Below are positions 26,901-40,105 of a stretch of DNA of 64,000 bases, in pieces. The stretch is taken from NCBI GenBank assembly GCA_008933995.1, contig WARS01000046.1:9686526-9750525 (forward strand). Direction: 5' to 3'. The stretch comes from Datnioides undecimradiatus. Lineage: Eukaryota; Chordata; Actinopteri; Lobotiformes; Datnioididae. Each line of letters opens with the position of its first letter. The stretch's first letter is position 1. Under the pieces are notes generated by a model, which saw only the letters and a program-made list of their open reading frames with translations, ran no database searches and was not told where the DNA came from. The translations under genes and the position numbers were made by a program.

Positions 26901-28967
26901 GAGAGAGAAAGTGACAGATAGTGAGAGTGAGAGAGAGATAGGCTACACCTCCTTCCAGATACTGAGATAGTACGTGTTTATTACTTTATCTGTTGGGACC
27001 AGATGTCACCAGATGCCTGCTGCTGCCAGCATATCTCAGCCCACACATATGCACACACACACACAAATACACAAGAAAAACCACACAGACCTTCTGCCAC
27101 TCTGACATCCTATACCTCCTACACCTTGTCCTATCTGAAAACAATCTAACTGCAGACCCAGGTAGTTGAAAATAGCCTATATGTATGCGAAATATCGGTT
27201 GCAGTGGCTGAACCACTGAAGACTCATATCTACTGTTTACACCACATCAAACTGAGGATAAACATAATTTAGATATCTGACACAAACAGAAAAAGTGACA
27301 CAAGAGACATAGGATGATGTGCCGGCGAGAAAAGGGTAACCTCCATGTTCAGGGTTTTGGTATAAAAATAAAAGAAAGACTACGCTATGTTTAAGTGTCA
27401 AAGGAGTCTCAACACAACTGTGGACATCTGACCAAAGTATTACACAGTACAACAGCTCTGCATCTGTTGACAGATTGCCACATTACTGGCTTAACCCTGC
27501 TGAGCTGTGAGAGGACCTGTGCCGCTTGGAGTCAACTAGACGCAGGTGAACTTCCCTCTTACATTGTCCGATAACTACACCTTTATGTGTGTTACAGTAC
27601 CTCTAAAATTAGACATTCTTTAATAGTTTGATGATCATGGTGTTTGTCCTAAAGAGTAGTTAGATGGTTAAACAGCATAAATACATGGAACAAATGTCTT
27701 ATGCCATACATTTGTGCACATGCACAGACTGACCACTTGATGATGGTAAATGGGAAGCAGGTGTCAGAATGAAGTTCCTTTTCAGGAATCTGCTGCTTTG
27801 GTCTCTCTAAATTTGGTGCCTCATGTCCAGTACTGGATGTCACTAGACTCCAGTTCTCTTTATTGAGGTTACACCTAAGTAGAACCAATGACACATGTTT
27901 GAATAAATATTAAAAGCACCTAGCAGATGTAAGTCAAATATGCACTCCTCTTTTAGCTCCATTTTTGGTCCCCACCATGTCCTGAAAGATGATGATGAAT
28001 GCTTCACATCACAGCTTGGTAAGCTAGCTGCTATCTGCCATTTGGTGCTGGGCAGGAGTGTATTGATGGTTTATTGGAAGAATTATGCTGATTAGGGGTG
28101 TGATAGTGAGCCAAAATCCAAAACAATGAGCTGAGAGAGGTGAAAACACTTCATAGTGCTGAGGTGGAACCAAAGAGTTTCTGTAGCTTCATCAATATGA
28201 GACCACTTTCACATTATACGATGTAATTTGATAGATTATCATTGAGACAAGAATCTTTGAAAAAATGCAAAAGTTGCTCTCTGTAGCGACTTTAATTGAT
28301 CAACCAGTCTCTTACCAAATGCAAAAATGCTCTCCAGAGTGAATAAGCTTTTCTTCATAAGAAACAGATTGACGTGAGAAAAAAAATGAATCAGAGCATT
28401 TTGTGTGAAGTATTCCTGCTGATTTGCAGCTGGTTGTGGCATAACAGCGTAACTGGAGGCTACCCTCTAACTCATGGCTTTTCATAAGCAGTGCAATACT
28501 TGAGCAGAAACCAATTTAGCTGAAAGCAAAATTACTAATTTTAGAACATGCTCAAAGTATATTGGCTACTCAATTACAGTCACCCGACCACTCGCCTCTG
28601 GCTTTCCTCTCCTGACAGATTTATATTCATTCTCATGACTTGCACCCATGAACAAAAATAGGGAGTCATAATGAAATTATTGGAAAATGTATATTAAAAC
28701 AGAGAGGAATGGATTGTTTATCTATTTTTTCTTTTTCTTTCTTTTTTCTTTTTTTTTTTTTACATGTGCACAATACTTAAGAGTTACAATCATCATTGGG
28801 ATAAACTGCAAGTTGCTATCATGTGTACTTAAATTTTGTAATTCTTTGATGTCAGTTTATCCAATTGCTTCAAAGCAATAATGGTCTTTGAATTAGTTCA
28901 AGAACAAATTGACTACATCTTTGACCTTAGGAAGCTATTGTACCCAGCTAAAAAACACTGGCACCAA

Positions 28968-29230
28968 TGGATTAAACAAACTAGATATACCATATTACTA
29001 ACTAAGCGTTTTTAGGTGGTGCAAGGCAAGTTTTGTTACCTTGACAGAGCCTGGCTAGCCTTTATCGCCCTGTTTCCAGTCGTTACACTTAATGGCGCTA
29101 ACTGGCTACCAATGGTACAGTATCTTCAGAGTTACCATTCAGACATTACAGTGATGTTTTTCCTCATGTAACTCTCACTGCAGAAGCCAATACGCATATT
29201 TGCCTAAAATGTTGAAATATTCCTTTAATC
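28968..29230 (+). mobile_element. right-arm copy of the foldback repeat element
   Basis: It contains GATTAAACAAACTAGATATA, GTTTTGTTACCTTGACAGAG, CCTGGCTAGC, TGTTTCCAGTCGTTACACTT, GCTAACTGGCT, GAAGCCAATACGCATATTTG and AATATTCCTTTAA, in the same order as the right arm of the complete copies at 48970 and 62909. The left arm is absent. Confidence 0.65.
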
Positions 29231-31862
29231 TAAAAAGGAACATATTACTATTAGTATCTTTAATGTCGAGCTATTTTTTCTTTTTCTGTTTTTTTCACAG
29301 GCACAGTTGATGGCTCATGTCACTTTTGGACTAGATCTCTCAGTCTCATGATGTCAGCTCAAACACGTATTTAATATTAAAAATAAAAGTGTTTTATTTA
29401 AGTCCAGTGGTTGTTTTGGCTGACGGCTTTTTTACAGCATTCACAAAAGAGATGCCGACCTGTTGCAGCGGCTCTAACACTTTTATTATATTTCAGCATT
29501 TCTGGAGGCATCTTAATGAGTTTTCTTTCTTTATGCAGAGCATTTTGTAAGGTTAAGAACCCTGGTAGAGGGCTTCATTGTTTGGTAACAGCTGAACTAT
29601 TTGCAGCTCAGTGTCAGCGAGATGAAGGAACAAATAATTCAGACAGAACAGGAAGATAGAGACACCTGTCACCTTCTGGGTTGAGGGGGTGGAGACAGCA
29701 CAGACACAAAGATCTTCATAGACTCACATCAACAATATGAACAGGTCTGACAACATGAAATCACTTTTACAGAAAAGTCACAATGTGGTGAATTCAATGT
29801 TCACAATAAATGGTCATCTTAAATATTTTATTGTTTGTACATCAATTTACAGGCAAAGGATAGGATGAGGTCCAAACTGAGCAACACCTCTGCAAATGTC
29901 CTCCAAACTCCTGATGCACTTTTGCAGTCAGAAAGGAGCTTTTGGTGGCTCAGCAACTCCAAGTTGGGTCATATGAGACCCAGTTTTCAGCATCACAGTC
30001 TTCTTTTCATACATAAATTTTCTGGCCATGTTCGTCCTTGGGACTGAAGACGATTCAATACTAATCATTTTTCCTATTCACAGCTAACACTAAATGAGAT
30101 GTCGGGTCCACATGCGTTTCAGTGTCTTCCTTGGAACACTTTTGCAAAGTCAAATAAAACCCCCTCAGTGTCTAAAAAGTATATTTACATTTTCATACTC
30201 ATTCATTTTGGATACGAAACATGTTCAACCTGTGACGCACTTCAAGCCAAAAGCATCCACATTAGCTGGAGTTTTCCATTAAACATAAGCTACGATCACA
30301 AAATTGAAGTTCTCCTTGCCAATCATATTCACTAAGAGCATGTTCTCATTACTCTTACATGACTAGATACATGCTGATATATTGTACACATGCAGGAATA
30401 TTGATGTTACACTCAGTGCTAAAGGCTAATTTGTCATTTACACTAGTAAAGTAATCAAATAAGAAAATAAGTATTTTAAATATTATGTCATTTTTAAATA
30501 TCATCTTAAATGGAAACAGCACACTGCACATCTTTACCGTTTCATGGAAGAAAAACATACATTTTCCCCAATCTTGAAATAGTAATACAACCTGATTAAC
30601 ATCCCATTTAAAGTGTCATTGTAAGGAATTGAAACTACAATCACAGTGAGGCATTGCTTCAGGCATTGTGAGATGATTGTCATTAATTTCACAATTATAG
30701 AATTATTTCATTTGCCTTCGAGCACATTCCTGACTGATCTAACAGCCGAGCTATCCTTACCCCCTCTAATTATTATAGCATAGGGTGATCACAGTTAGCA
30801 CCCCATTATTTTCTGTTGCCACCAACTGTGCTCATGCTGCACTTGCAAGAGAGTCTTAGTCTGTCAAGGAATTCAAAAGGTTATACATCTTTTTCTTTGA
30901 ATTTTCAAACTGTGCAGAGCAACAGACATTGAAAAACATGAACAGAAAGTATTGTATTGTGTCCTTAAGAAACCCATTTTAATTCTTTTCCGACACAAAT
31001 ATGGGTCCTCAGCTAGTAAACCAAAAAATCACAGGTAATTAATGTTTCTACAGGTTACCATGAAAAAACAAAGGCAGCGTCAGAGTGTGTGTGTGTCTGT
31101 GTGTTTCTCTGCCATGTGGATATAGACATTCATGCCATGAATCACCCACTAATTCAGTTTTATTTATATTCCTTGTCTGAGGAGGCGTTTTTCCTTCTTA
31201 ATGGCTGGCCTCAACTGTGTGTGTGTGTGAGGGCTCATGTGAGCACGCATACACAGACTCAGTCGTGTGTGTGCCTGGAGGCAGAACTGTAAGTGCTATT
31301 AGACCTGGATATTGCTGCAGTAGCTCATGGGAGCTCAATACAATTCACTGTGTTTGTCGTTTTTATCAAGAGCGGAGTCTAAATGTATAATGTAAATTAC
31401 AACAAGCTTTAAGTCACATCATCGAAGCCAGCCTTGGGTCAGTTTCTGTGCAATTCATTTAATTCTGCAGCTTCTATATTCATTTTTTTCTTTAATGACT
31501 GAAAATATTCTCAAGGACAACCTTGACTCTTACATCCACTTTTGTTAACTCCTGGATTGCCATTTACGATCTCTAAGAACACTCCAATGACACCTCCTGC
31601 TTCTCTGATTTGTTAGACACCGACTTCCCCTGTAAAAACATAGAAACCACTAAACAACCCCCAAATGGACGTTGCTTTGAGTTCAGTGAATCACCTTTCA
31701 GGGGTCCCCCCTCTGAGAAAATAAGTACGTCCATAGTGTTTGTGTGTCCAAGACTTAAGTTGGATTATGCTTTTGATCTACCTCATGTGTGCACATGTTA
31801 CTGTGTTTGCACTCACAAGTGCAAGCACGCATACTGTGCTACAGTGTGTTTAAACAAGTGTT

Positions 31863-32180
31863 TTAAAGGGTACGTTCACCCAGATTGGAGAAAAAAAAAT
31901 ATTTTCACATCCATGCAGAGAGCTTTTCAGTTGGAGATGTCTGCTTTATTTTTTCTTTTATTTTTTCTTTTGTCTGCTTTGTTGTAGGTTTCAGGATATT
32001 TGTCTTGCAATATCTGCTGCCACAGCAAAAATAGATGGAGATGAATGGGATGAATTTTCACTGACTAAAAACTTCAACACATTGTGAACAAATTTCAAAT
32101 TTCATTATTTCTTTGGTAGTAGAGACAGTTTACATGGTGGTCTGTGGAAGGGATACCGCCGATACTTGCATTGTTTTGTG
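31863..32180. mobile_element. interspersed repeat of the AAAGGGTACGTTCACCC type
   Basis: It begins with TTTTAAAGGGTACGTTCACC, an end motif I know from a widespread non-autonomous fish repeat. Related words (TTTTCAGTTGGAGATGTCTG, ATGGTGGTCTGTGGA) occur in the order I would expect. The right boundary is uncertain and the class (DNA transposon or other) is not decided by the sequence. Confidence 0.4.
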
Positions 32181-32739
32181 TAACGATCCTACTGTTAGTT
32201 CACATTCTGCATAGTTGAACAGTGATCCTGGTCCTTCTATTGCTCTGCACTGGATGAACACTAAATTTCACACCCATCCTTTGTGGATTACAGTGCCAAA
32301 GACATTGTTAAGAAAGGTTATTGTGACAGTTTTTAAATGTCATTTTTCAGCCTCCTGAGTGCCAAAAACTGTTCCTTTTCATCTCCTCCCTCTTGCAGCA
32401 GCAGAAATATACTAAAAGTATGACCAGTATCTTAAAACCAAGACATATAAAGCCCAAACTCTCTATGGTTAGACACCAGGAAATTGAGAAAATATATTTT
32501 TATACTGTTGTTATTTGGTAGATCAACACTTTAATAGTTTGTATTAAAGGCTTAGAAATGGTAGCTGATTGAGCCCCCGTATATCTACACGTCAACACAT
32601 TCAATCTTGGGTCTGTGCTGTGATGTTCAGACGGACTATGTTCTTATTCTAATTAAGACAAAGTAAACTGGGACACATCATTTCCAAAGTTAGTCAAATG
32701 GGGCAGGGCATTTACAACCCCAGACTTTCATCATGTAAT

Positions 32740-33060
32740 GAAGGAGGCGAGGCAGGGAGGACGAAGATGGAGCAAACACGGCAACGGCAAAGAGGAACAT
32801 AGAGCGAGAAATAGCCGAGGAAGGGGACTCAGCTGAGAAAGATATCATGGTCAGAGACGGACAGAGAGAACAGACAGAGTGAGATGAGAGAGAGAGAGAG
32901 ATGAGACAAATTAATAAACTTTGCGGCAGTTCAAGGAGAAAAGGCAATGGGGAGAGAGAAAGAGGAAAACAATTACAGGGAAAGAATGTGACAGCAGAGA
33001 GAAAGAGAAGCAAAGAACAGAGAGAGAGAGGCGGGGGGAAATGGAGACAAAGAAAGAGAT
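32740..33060. repeat. purine-rich (GA) tract
   Basis: The plus strand consists largely of AGAG, GGAG and AAAG words over about 320 bases. Open frames on either strand here are compositional. Confidence 0.8.
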
Positions 33061-34149
33061 GTAGAAAAGAGGATATTGATTGGTTAAAAATGCATGAGGT
33101 GTCTGGTGCGGCTCATTTTTAATGCCTTCTGACCAGACAGTCTGAAGCTAGAGCATCATCTCCCAGAATAACCGCGTTTAATAGCTGTTTTTATATCATT
33201 TTCTGTCAGTCAGTGAGTCAGTCAGTCAGTTACTCATACAGGCAAATAGAAACACTGCGAGTGATTCACTTAGTTAATTTGTCACTCTCTCAAACGCAAT
33301 CGGTAAATAAATTAGTCAGACCAAAAACCTTTAACTTTACATGATTACCTTCCTTGTCTGTGTTGATGCCGTTTAAACTGAAACTGAAACTAGAAAAGTT
33401 TAGTAAAGATGTGAGCCTATCCAGTTAAGAGTTCTATCCAACTGTACCAAGACGGAAATTGAGGTGTTGGACTGACAGATTGGTCTGTCGTCTTCTCCGG
33501 CGCTGGGTCAGTGAGTCAGTCAGTACTGGTTCTTTATCAGATTCTTCATTTCACTCTCCTCTTGTGGTTTCTGTTGCTCTTCCTCGGCACTCTGATCCTA
33601 GTTTTTTATCCAGCTTTGCTTTTAATGTCTCTAAGTGTCTTTCCATCCACCTGCTTTGAAGCCTGTTTTCAATTTTTGCAGGATAAAACCTGAGTGGAAA
33701 TGTGGTAAATAAAAAAAAAAAAAATTACAATTGCGAATGTGATAAAGCACAATGTCAACAGACGAAGCAAATTAATTATAACATACATAAAGCATGTGAC
33801 TTTAGCGGCCACTGAAGTAACAAATCATGAGACTGGAGGAGACTGGAGCAATAAAGAGACTGTGACCTTCTCCAAATGGATGTTTCCATCATTTACACAT
33901 TTCTTTCTCACTGTTTGAAGTTAAAATGGTGCTATCTCTTTGTGTTCTACACCTCTAATGGGTTAATGGCATCTAACTGGCGCTTTAGTGTTAATTGCAG
34001 CTTATCTTTATGTACCAACATTTTTCAGAGAGATGTAATGCATGGAAACACACATACGTTTGTATTTTCTTCAGCCAGTTTTCCTGAATGTTTGGTTTAG
34101 ATTTGCGCTACACTTGGATGGAGACTGTTGACTCTTTTTAGACAAATGG

Positions 34150-34467
34150 TGTCACATATGTGCCGCACAGGGAACAGGAAGACTCAAGGGGATGGACCAA
34201 AATACAGGCGCTGGACGCAGAGGAGAGCCAGTTCAATGGTTCAGGAGAAAAGCACAAAGGCAAAGGCTTATGGATGGTCAACACAGGCAGGCTCAAACCC
34301 AGAATCAGCCTGGCACAAGCTAACAAGGAAAAAGTGGCTGTAATGTTAAAGCACAATGTAAGATGACGAACTAAACAAAAGCAAAGGGAATGAACACAAT
34401 ACATACACCTAGGAGAGATGACCAACGAGACACAGGTAAACCTAGTCAACAGGCAACGCACGTGACA
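34150..34467. mobile_element. short element with TGTCAC / GTGACA ends
   Basis: The segment begins TGTCACATATG and ends GCACGTGACA. Its interior runs through GGAACAGGA, GGACCAAAATACAGGCG, AACACAGGCAGGCTC and GAGACACAGGTAAAC. This layout resembles the better-defined element at 56303-56740, so I take it as a second, more diverged member of the same non-autonomous DNA transposon group. No target-site duplication is clear. The 107-residue minus-strand frame inside it is not meaningful. Confidence 0.45.
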
Positions 34468-34854
34468 ATGACAACAGGCAGAAACAAGACAAAGAACTCC
34501 AAGAACTTTAAATCCATCTAATGTTACTGAAACATTTCAGCCTGGACAAAAATGGTGGACCAGTCAAGAAACCAACATAATAAATATAGCCAGAAATACA
34601 ATACAATGTTAAAATGATAAGTGACCTTCTGTTTTTTTCTCTTGTTAATATTCAGTCAGTCAGTGCACATGTAATATTAGTCCCTGAGCTATAATTGTTC
34701 TTCCTGACACTGTGACTTTAATTTCCACTTCCTCCCTGCTCTCTGCTGTCTTTCCATCTGTCTGCTCTGCCTCTGCCAATGCTGCGTCTGAAAGTGTATG
34801 TGTGCGCATGTGTGTGCATGTGTGTTTACTGTGTACCCTCCAGTACGTTTCCAG

Positions 34855-35024
34855 GTCTGTGAACTTGTATCAAGACACAGCGTGGTTTGGCGACAGTGAT
34901 CAGCGAGTGCCAGTATGGTGGAAAGAAGCGCTCGCCCGGCACATCAGAGTTAAGATGAGAGGAATTTCACTTCCTGGCCAAGACGCAAAGCCAGAATTAC
35001 TCCTGGAGCTCATGGGCCAATCAG
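34855..35024 (+). CDS. orphan candidate exon, unidentified
   Basis: A 170-nt open segment with an acceptor (CGTTTCCAG) before it and a donor (CAATCAG|GTACCT) after it, entering in phase 2 and leaving in phase 1. The translation is of normal complexity: SVNLYQDTAWFGDSDQRV, then PVWWKEALARHIRVKMRGIS and LPGQDAKPELLLELMGQS. It stands out from the low-complexity frames around it. I recognise no family. It could follow the candidate exon at 23506-23636 in frame and, leaving in phase 1, could not join the phase-0 triadin acceptor at 47524 without an intermediate exon. A chance open frame or an old repeat fragment remains possible. Confidence 0.3.
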
Positions 35025-35685
35025 GTACCTGTTGGGTACATCCACCTGGCCTGTGTTCCCATCAGTCTGTTTCCTGAGAGGAGCTGCTCGCAGCCAAATG
35101 CGTTTGTTGGAGCTGGCGTTGAAAACAAAGTGTAGAGCCAAGAGAAAAAGTAAAATAAGCCTTTTAGATTTTGACTGGCCAGAAATCTCAAAATGTGTGA
35201 ATGAAATCTTTCAAAAACATTCACACTCTTTAATCTCAGACATAATAAAAAAAAATTAAGTTGAAACATGTTTTTTTTTTATTCATTTTTTGTTCAAAGC
35301 AGCTTGACTTGGCGACACACATCAGGAGAAATCCTGGGGCTCAGCGTCTGCTCAAGAAAGCTTTGACATGTGGACAAGAGGAGGAGGAGATCAAACCACC
35401 AACAGTTTGATCACAGACACACTGCAATCTTACATTTTTATTTTTGAAAAATTACCCAAAGTGAAAGTAAAAATGTGTCACTTTTGTATTGTGGGTATTC
35501 ATTTTCTATTCTAGTCTATTCGGTTTGACACCAACGCATTGTCACTCTAAAACAGATATAATAAGCCCCAGGCTCAATCAATTTAGCAGATATCATGCGA
35601 ATACACACATCAGCTCCACTGGTTGACATAATTATGTGAAACAGCAAGAAATTTATCCTGGCCAGCAAGTGCGGCCTACAAACAC

Positions 35686-35710
35686 TGTGTGTGTGTGTGT
35701 GTGTGTGTGT
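35686..35710. repeat. (TG)n microsatellite
   Basis: About twelve TG units; a second TG run follows at 35832-35854. Confidence 0.95.
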
Positions 35711-35857
35711 CTTATCCCATCAGTAGTATAGCTATGGGCTGGTTTACATTTGCATAATGAAGTCAATAACACTGCCCTCCTGGGAGGGAGCATGGTGACA
35801 TTATTACTAATTTAATAAGAAGAGTTTAGTTTGTGTGTGTGTGTGTGTGTGCGTGTT

Positions 35858-36190
35858 TGGGGAGGGAGAGAGAAACAAAGATGGCATGAGGGAGGGAGAG
35901 ATGAAGGTAGATGAATGGATAGAGGTGAAAAGAGGAAGGAAGGTGTGAGGGAAGGAAGGGATTTCAGGAGCAGGAGAGAGAGAGAGAGGAGGGAAGAGGT
36001 GAAAGTAGAGCAGGTTGGCTGAAAGAAAAGAAAGCAGGACAGAAAAGGAGACAAAGGCGAAGAAAGAGGGAGATGGCGAGGACCAAGAGGTGAGGGTGAA
36101 AGGAGGACACAAAGTTAGAGAGGCAGAGAGAAAAGTGTGCAAAGATGGAGCGGAGAGAATGCAATGAGAGAAGGCAGATAGACAAACGTG
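35858..36190. repeat. purine-rich (GA) tract
   Basis: The plus strand is almost entirely purine over about 330 bases (GGGAGGGAGAG, GAGAGAGAGAGG, AGGAAGGAAGG words). The 138-residue minus-strand frame over it is Ser/Pro/Leu/Phe-rich filler. Confidence 0.85.
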
Positions 36191-39100
36191 TGGGGAGGTG
36201 AAGGAGTCAGACAATAACGACAAAGCAGAGCGTGTTATGGAGAGACAGAGATGAATGGTTGATGTGGGACTCGTGTGTTCTTCCCTTCTGTTTTAATCAC
36301 AGGCTCACTGTCCTCGCTGTCCTCTGCTGGTTTAAAGGCCCGCAGCTGTTTGAAAGCCCAGAACAGGAAGCTGCGGTCCTGTGGCAGCATTACTAACAGA
36401 GCACACTGAGCATGAGCCAGCCCGTGGACCCAAAACACATTTGTAATTGAAAGCCTTGTAGGAAGAATGCATCCTCAGACTTCTATGGCTTATTTTACAA
36501 TGAACTGCATGTCTTTATTTTAAAAGTGAAGCAAAAGATCAGCGACGCCTTAGCACACATCTGCAGACTCACATTTTGAACAATCTCTCCAGATAATTAC
36601 TGATATACCTAATTTATTCCAGTATTCATATGTTACTGAGATAAAAACAGATGTAAATGTGCACCGGCAAGCTTACTGTTCCATTTAAAGACTCTGCAAA
36701 ACCACCCAGGTGTTTATTTTCTGGATAATTAGACTTGAAGTTAGGTAGACCTTGAGCTGTAATACCTAAACTGAATGTGTTTGTTATCCATCTGACAATC
36801 ATTTGTTTGAATCTGTTAAATATGTATGGACCAGTGTCATGTAATGTATCAGCTGTGCACGCAAGAGATGTAACCACTCAAGTAAAAGATGGGTGAGAAT
36901 GCAGTACAGCAATTTACCAGAAACTTTAGATTTTTGTTGTTAATGGGGAGGTATGGTATGGAAAACCACTTATTTTAACTTCTTAAACTTAACTTTTTGA
37001 CTGTTCCTCGTCTGTGGTGCAGTGAGTTTTCTTTTTTTTTTTTTTTAAAGAAGCACCATTAAAAAATCAAAATGAGATAAATACCAAATGGTAAAAAATC
37101 AATTACAGGCAGCAGAGATCAGGAAGTTTTTTAGCTTGGACTGAAAACATGGCCACATTTTGAACCCAGTTTAAGCCCACTGTAGAGGTTGCTCTGAGTA
37201 TGTGTAGCATAAATGTAGCATCTCTGTGTTTTGTGTTGACCCTGCGTGGGTAGAGGCAGCAGGCTCAACTCAGCACACCTAAAAGTTCGAGAAGGTTCAC
37301 ACAGACAAAAACATGTCTGAAATACAAGTTGGCCCTAGCCTTGTGAGTGATTTCTAGAGCAGTGGATGTATTTTTAGTGGACTAAAACCTTTCAGACAAG
37401 ACATTAATTGGAGTTTTAAAGCCGTGACTTGAGGTCAGGCTGTACCAAAACTGAAAGATATGTATAAGGACCCGTGCAACACTCCGATCTTCAAGCTTAA
37501 CCAGGCTGAAAGACATAAAGGAAGGAGGAAGTTACAGTCATAGCTGCAGAGTTTTGGTCCTTTGTGAAAAGTTTACTGGTGCTGGATACGTCTCTTTGGG
37601 ATGTTGGACTGAGTTCTTGGTCCCAGGTGGTCTCCCAGTAGCCACAGGTGTGAGCTCTTCCTTGTTCACTGTCAGAGGTGCTGAACTGACACCAGCAGGT
37701 CTGAATACCTCAGCTGCTGTCTGATGCTCTGAACCTCACCCAGAGCCTGTGAGACACGTTCTCCATGCTTTGGCCCTCAGCATTTTAAAGATATCCATGA
37801 GTGTTTTCTGTGATTTATCTACGCAGTAAGTCGAGCTACAGATGGAGGAAGGAATTATTCAGGATGTATCAGCATATCTGTCTCACACACACTCAGACAG
37901 CACACTGCATACTGTAGTGCAGACGTGAGCGTTGTTATTGTTGCTTACTGTTAGTTTCATCAGAATTACTTTGGACGGTTGGTTTCATCACTCCTTGGTA
38001 CGCCCATTTGTGTGCATGTACAGTAGCTATCTGCTGAAAAATAAAAGACATATCAGATAAATGAATACAAATCAAAATGAAGCCAACAGTTAACATTTAT
38101 TAAGTGGCTGAAATGGACTTCAAATGTGTCTGAATGAACAATAGAGCAGCTGGGAACTCTGTGCCAGTCTTTCTTTGATAGTTTGTCTCATATATGTTGT
38201 TTTTGAACTGAAAGAAGATAGAGCTGTAATTTAAACACCATTTGCTCACAGTTGGGCTCATAATGGACAGTGTGAAAAGGATTTGTGGGGGTGGGAGTCA
38301 GAAGAGGAGAAGAATATGTGTTTATTTTGTAATTTCACTAAAAGGCCATTTTTTGTTTCACAGAGTCATAGTTTAGATTTAATGTCAGCCTTTTCGTGTG
38401 ACATTAACTTTAAAAAATTAAAGTGTCACTTTGTCAAAGGACAACAATGCTATTTCCCTGTGCCTCTCACGTCTCTTTTACCCATGTAGTTGGATCAGAT
38501 GGTGGAGCATGGTGGTGAAATGAAACTCCACATTCCATAATATCACTCGCACAAGCAGTGACATGTGGTTTTATAGTAAGGTTAGCTTGTCAACCCAAAT
38601 CATACCTGATTACATAAATCTACATATGCACCCCTGAGTTCAAGATAAATCTTCAAATTGATTTTTTGAAAAACACTTGAAATGACTGGGGAAATGCATT
38701 ATGTGCAAGTTCTCTCTCGTGTTATTAACATGTTATAAATCCTGCAATGAGTGATTGTTAATGCTTACTTTGCATAAACACGGGAAAGCTTTGTGATCGT
38801 ACAAGCTTAGTGATATAATCAAATGAAATATTATATTGCAACAACACTAACAGATACTAATAATAACTTGGCGTGTGGTAAGAAGGACAAAATATATGAC
38901 ATTAAATATCATTAAATATCTGAAACTGAGACAGATCCCTCTGCAGCAAAGCATCAGCATTTACCTACTGTGTTATCTATGAAATCTATGGATATCAATA
39001 AGGGCACAAGATCTTAAAGGTTATTTAATGGTTTAAAAGGTGGGCCAATTCAGTGTTGTGATATCATTCAAACATTTCTGGAGGAGTTGCAGTTTTCTTT

Positions 39101-39889
39101 CTCTGTCGAATAATTTTCACCCGATCCCTAACTATTTCTTGTGTATGGTCTCACAGAAGATTGGACCTGAATTTTGTGTGTATGCGGTGTGTGTTCAGCC
39201 CTCGGTGCGCCCTACATATAAAGCAGTCCAGACCAATGTTAACACCAGCTGCTGTCTGTGTCTCTAATTATAGCCTCTGCAGTGCAGGCTCCCAGGGCAA
39301 GACTGGGGGTCAGGTTACTCCTTCCTTTCTCTTACATAGGCACACACGCACACTCTTGTTTAAACCGGGCCTCAAAAACAGATTTTGACCGGGCTTAAGA
39401 ACTGTAACGGGGCTCAACAAGAGTTTTAGCCTCTTTTTTGTTGTTCACTTTGACCTCTGCTTGACCAGGCAGGGCACTTGGGAGGAAACATGTCTCCTTT
39501 GGAGGAAGTGAAAGAGATGGTTGGGAGATTTTGTTTAGGTTTCAGAGTAATTTTATTTTTAAGTTGCTGTCCTGTTGTATTAAAATCACAGGTTCTGCTG
39601 TTATTGGAGGACTCACCAATCATTTAACACTGTCAGATCACATAACATAGACCATTCAATAAAAGCAAAATCTTAAAATCATTTACTTTATACTTTTGAG
39701 GGAAATGCCTTGATATTTTGCAGTAAGCGGGTCGGTATAGAGCAGGTGAGGAGTGGAGTAATGGGCCTCTGAGAGGAGGAAACACTGATGTTACATCAGC
39801 TGTTAGCTGCCTCTAGCTGCCTCCATCATTACAACATGATTAATAAGCTCTGTGTTTCTGAGCACAGGAGACTTTTCAACCTTTATCTC

Positions 39890-40105
39890 TTCACTTTATT
39901 CTTTCCTCCGGTGTTTCTCCTCTCCACCCCTTTGCTCCTATCCTCCCTGTCTTCTTCCTCCTCTCCTTTTAAAATCTCCCCTCCCTCCTCTTCCACTATC
40001 TCTCTATTTTGGACCCTGAGAGGGGGCAGGGTGACTCTGTGTAGGTCAACCCCTTCTCCCTGCCTCTCTCTCTCTCTCTCTCTCTCAGGCTCTCTCTCTT
40101 GCATT
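39890..40105. repeat. pyrimidine-rich tract with (CT)n core
   Basis: CCTCC and CTTCC words lead into a CTCTCTCT run at about 40068-40100. The opposite strand gives the Glu/Arg-rich frame that looks like a coiled coil but is compositional. Confidence 0.85.

Larger units (their letters stand above)
23637..34854. other. long intergenic or intronic stretch upstream of trdn
   Basis: AT-rich DNA holding only repeats, which are listed separately. Fragments of common interspersed repeats are likely near 24290 and 26650. A CATCC-rich patch lies at 25555-25630. The open frames are short and have no domains. If the exon at 23370 belongs to trdn, this is part of its first intron. Confidence 0.5.

Noticed and set aside
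35807-36223. 138-residue minus-strand open frame
   Set aside because: It is the complement of a purine-rich tract, so stops are rare by composition; Ser/Leu/Phe/Pro repeats only.
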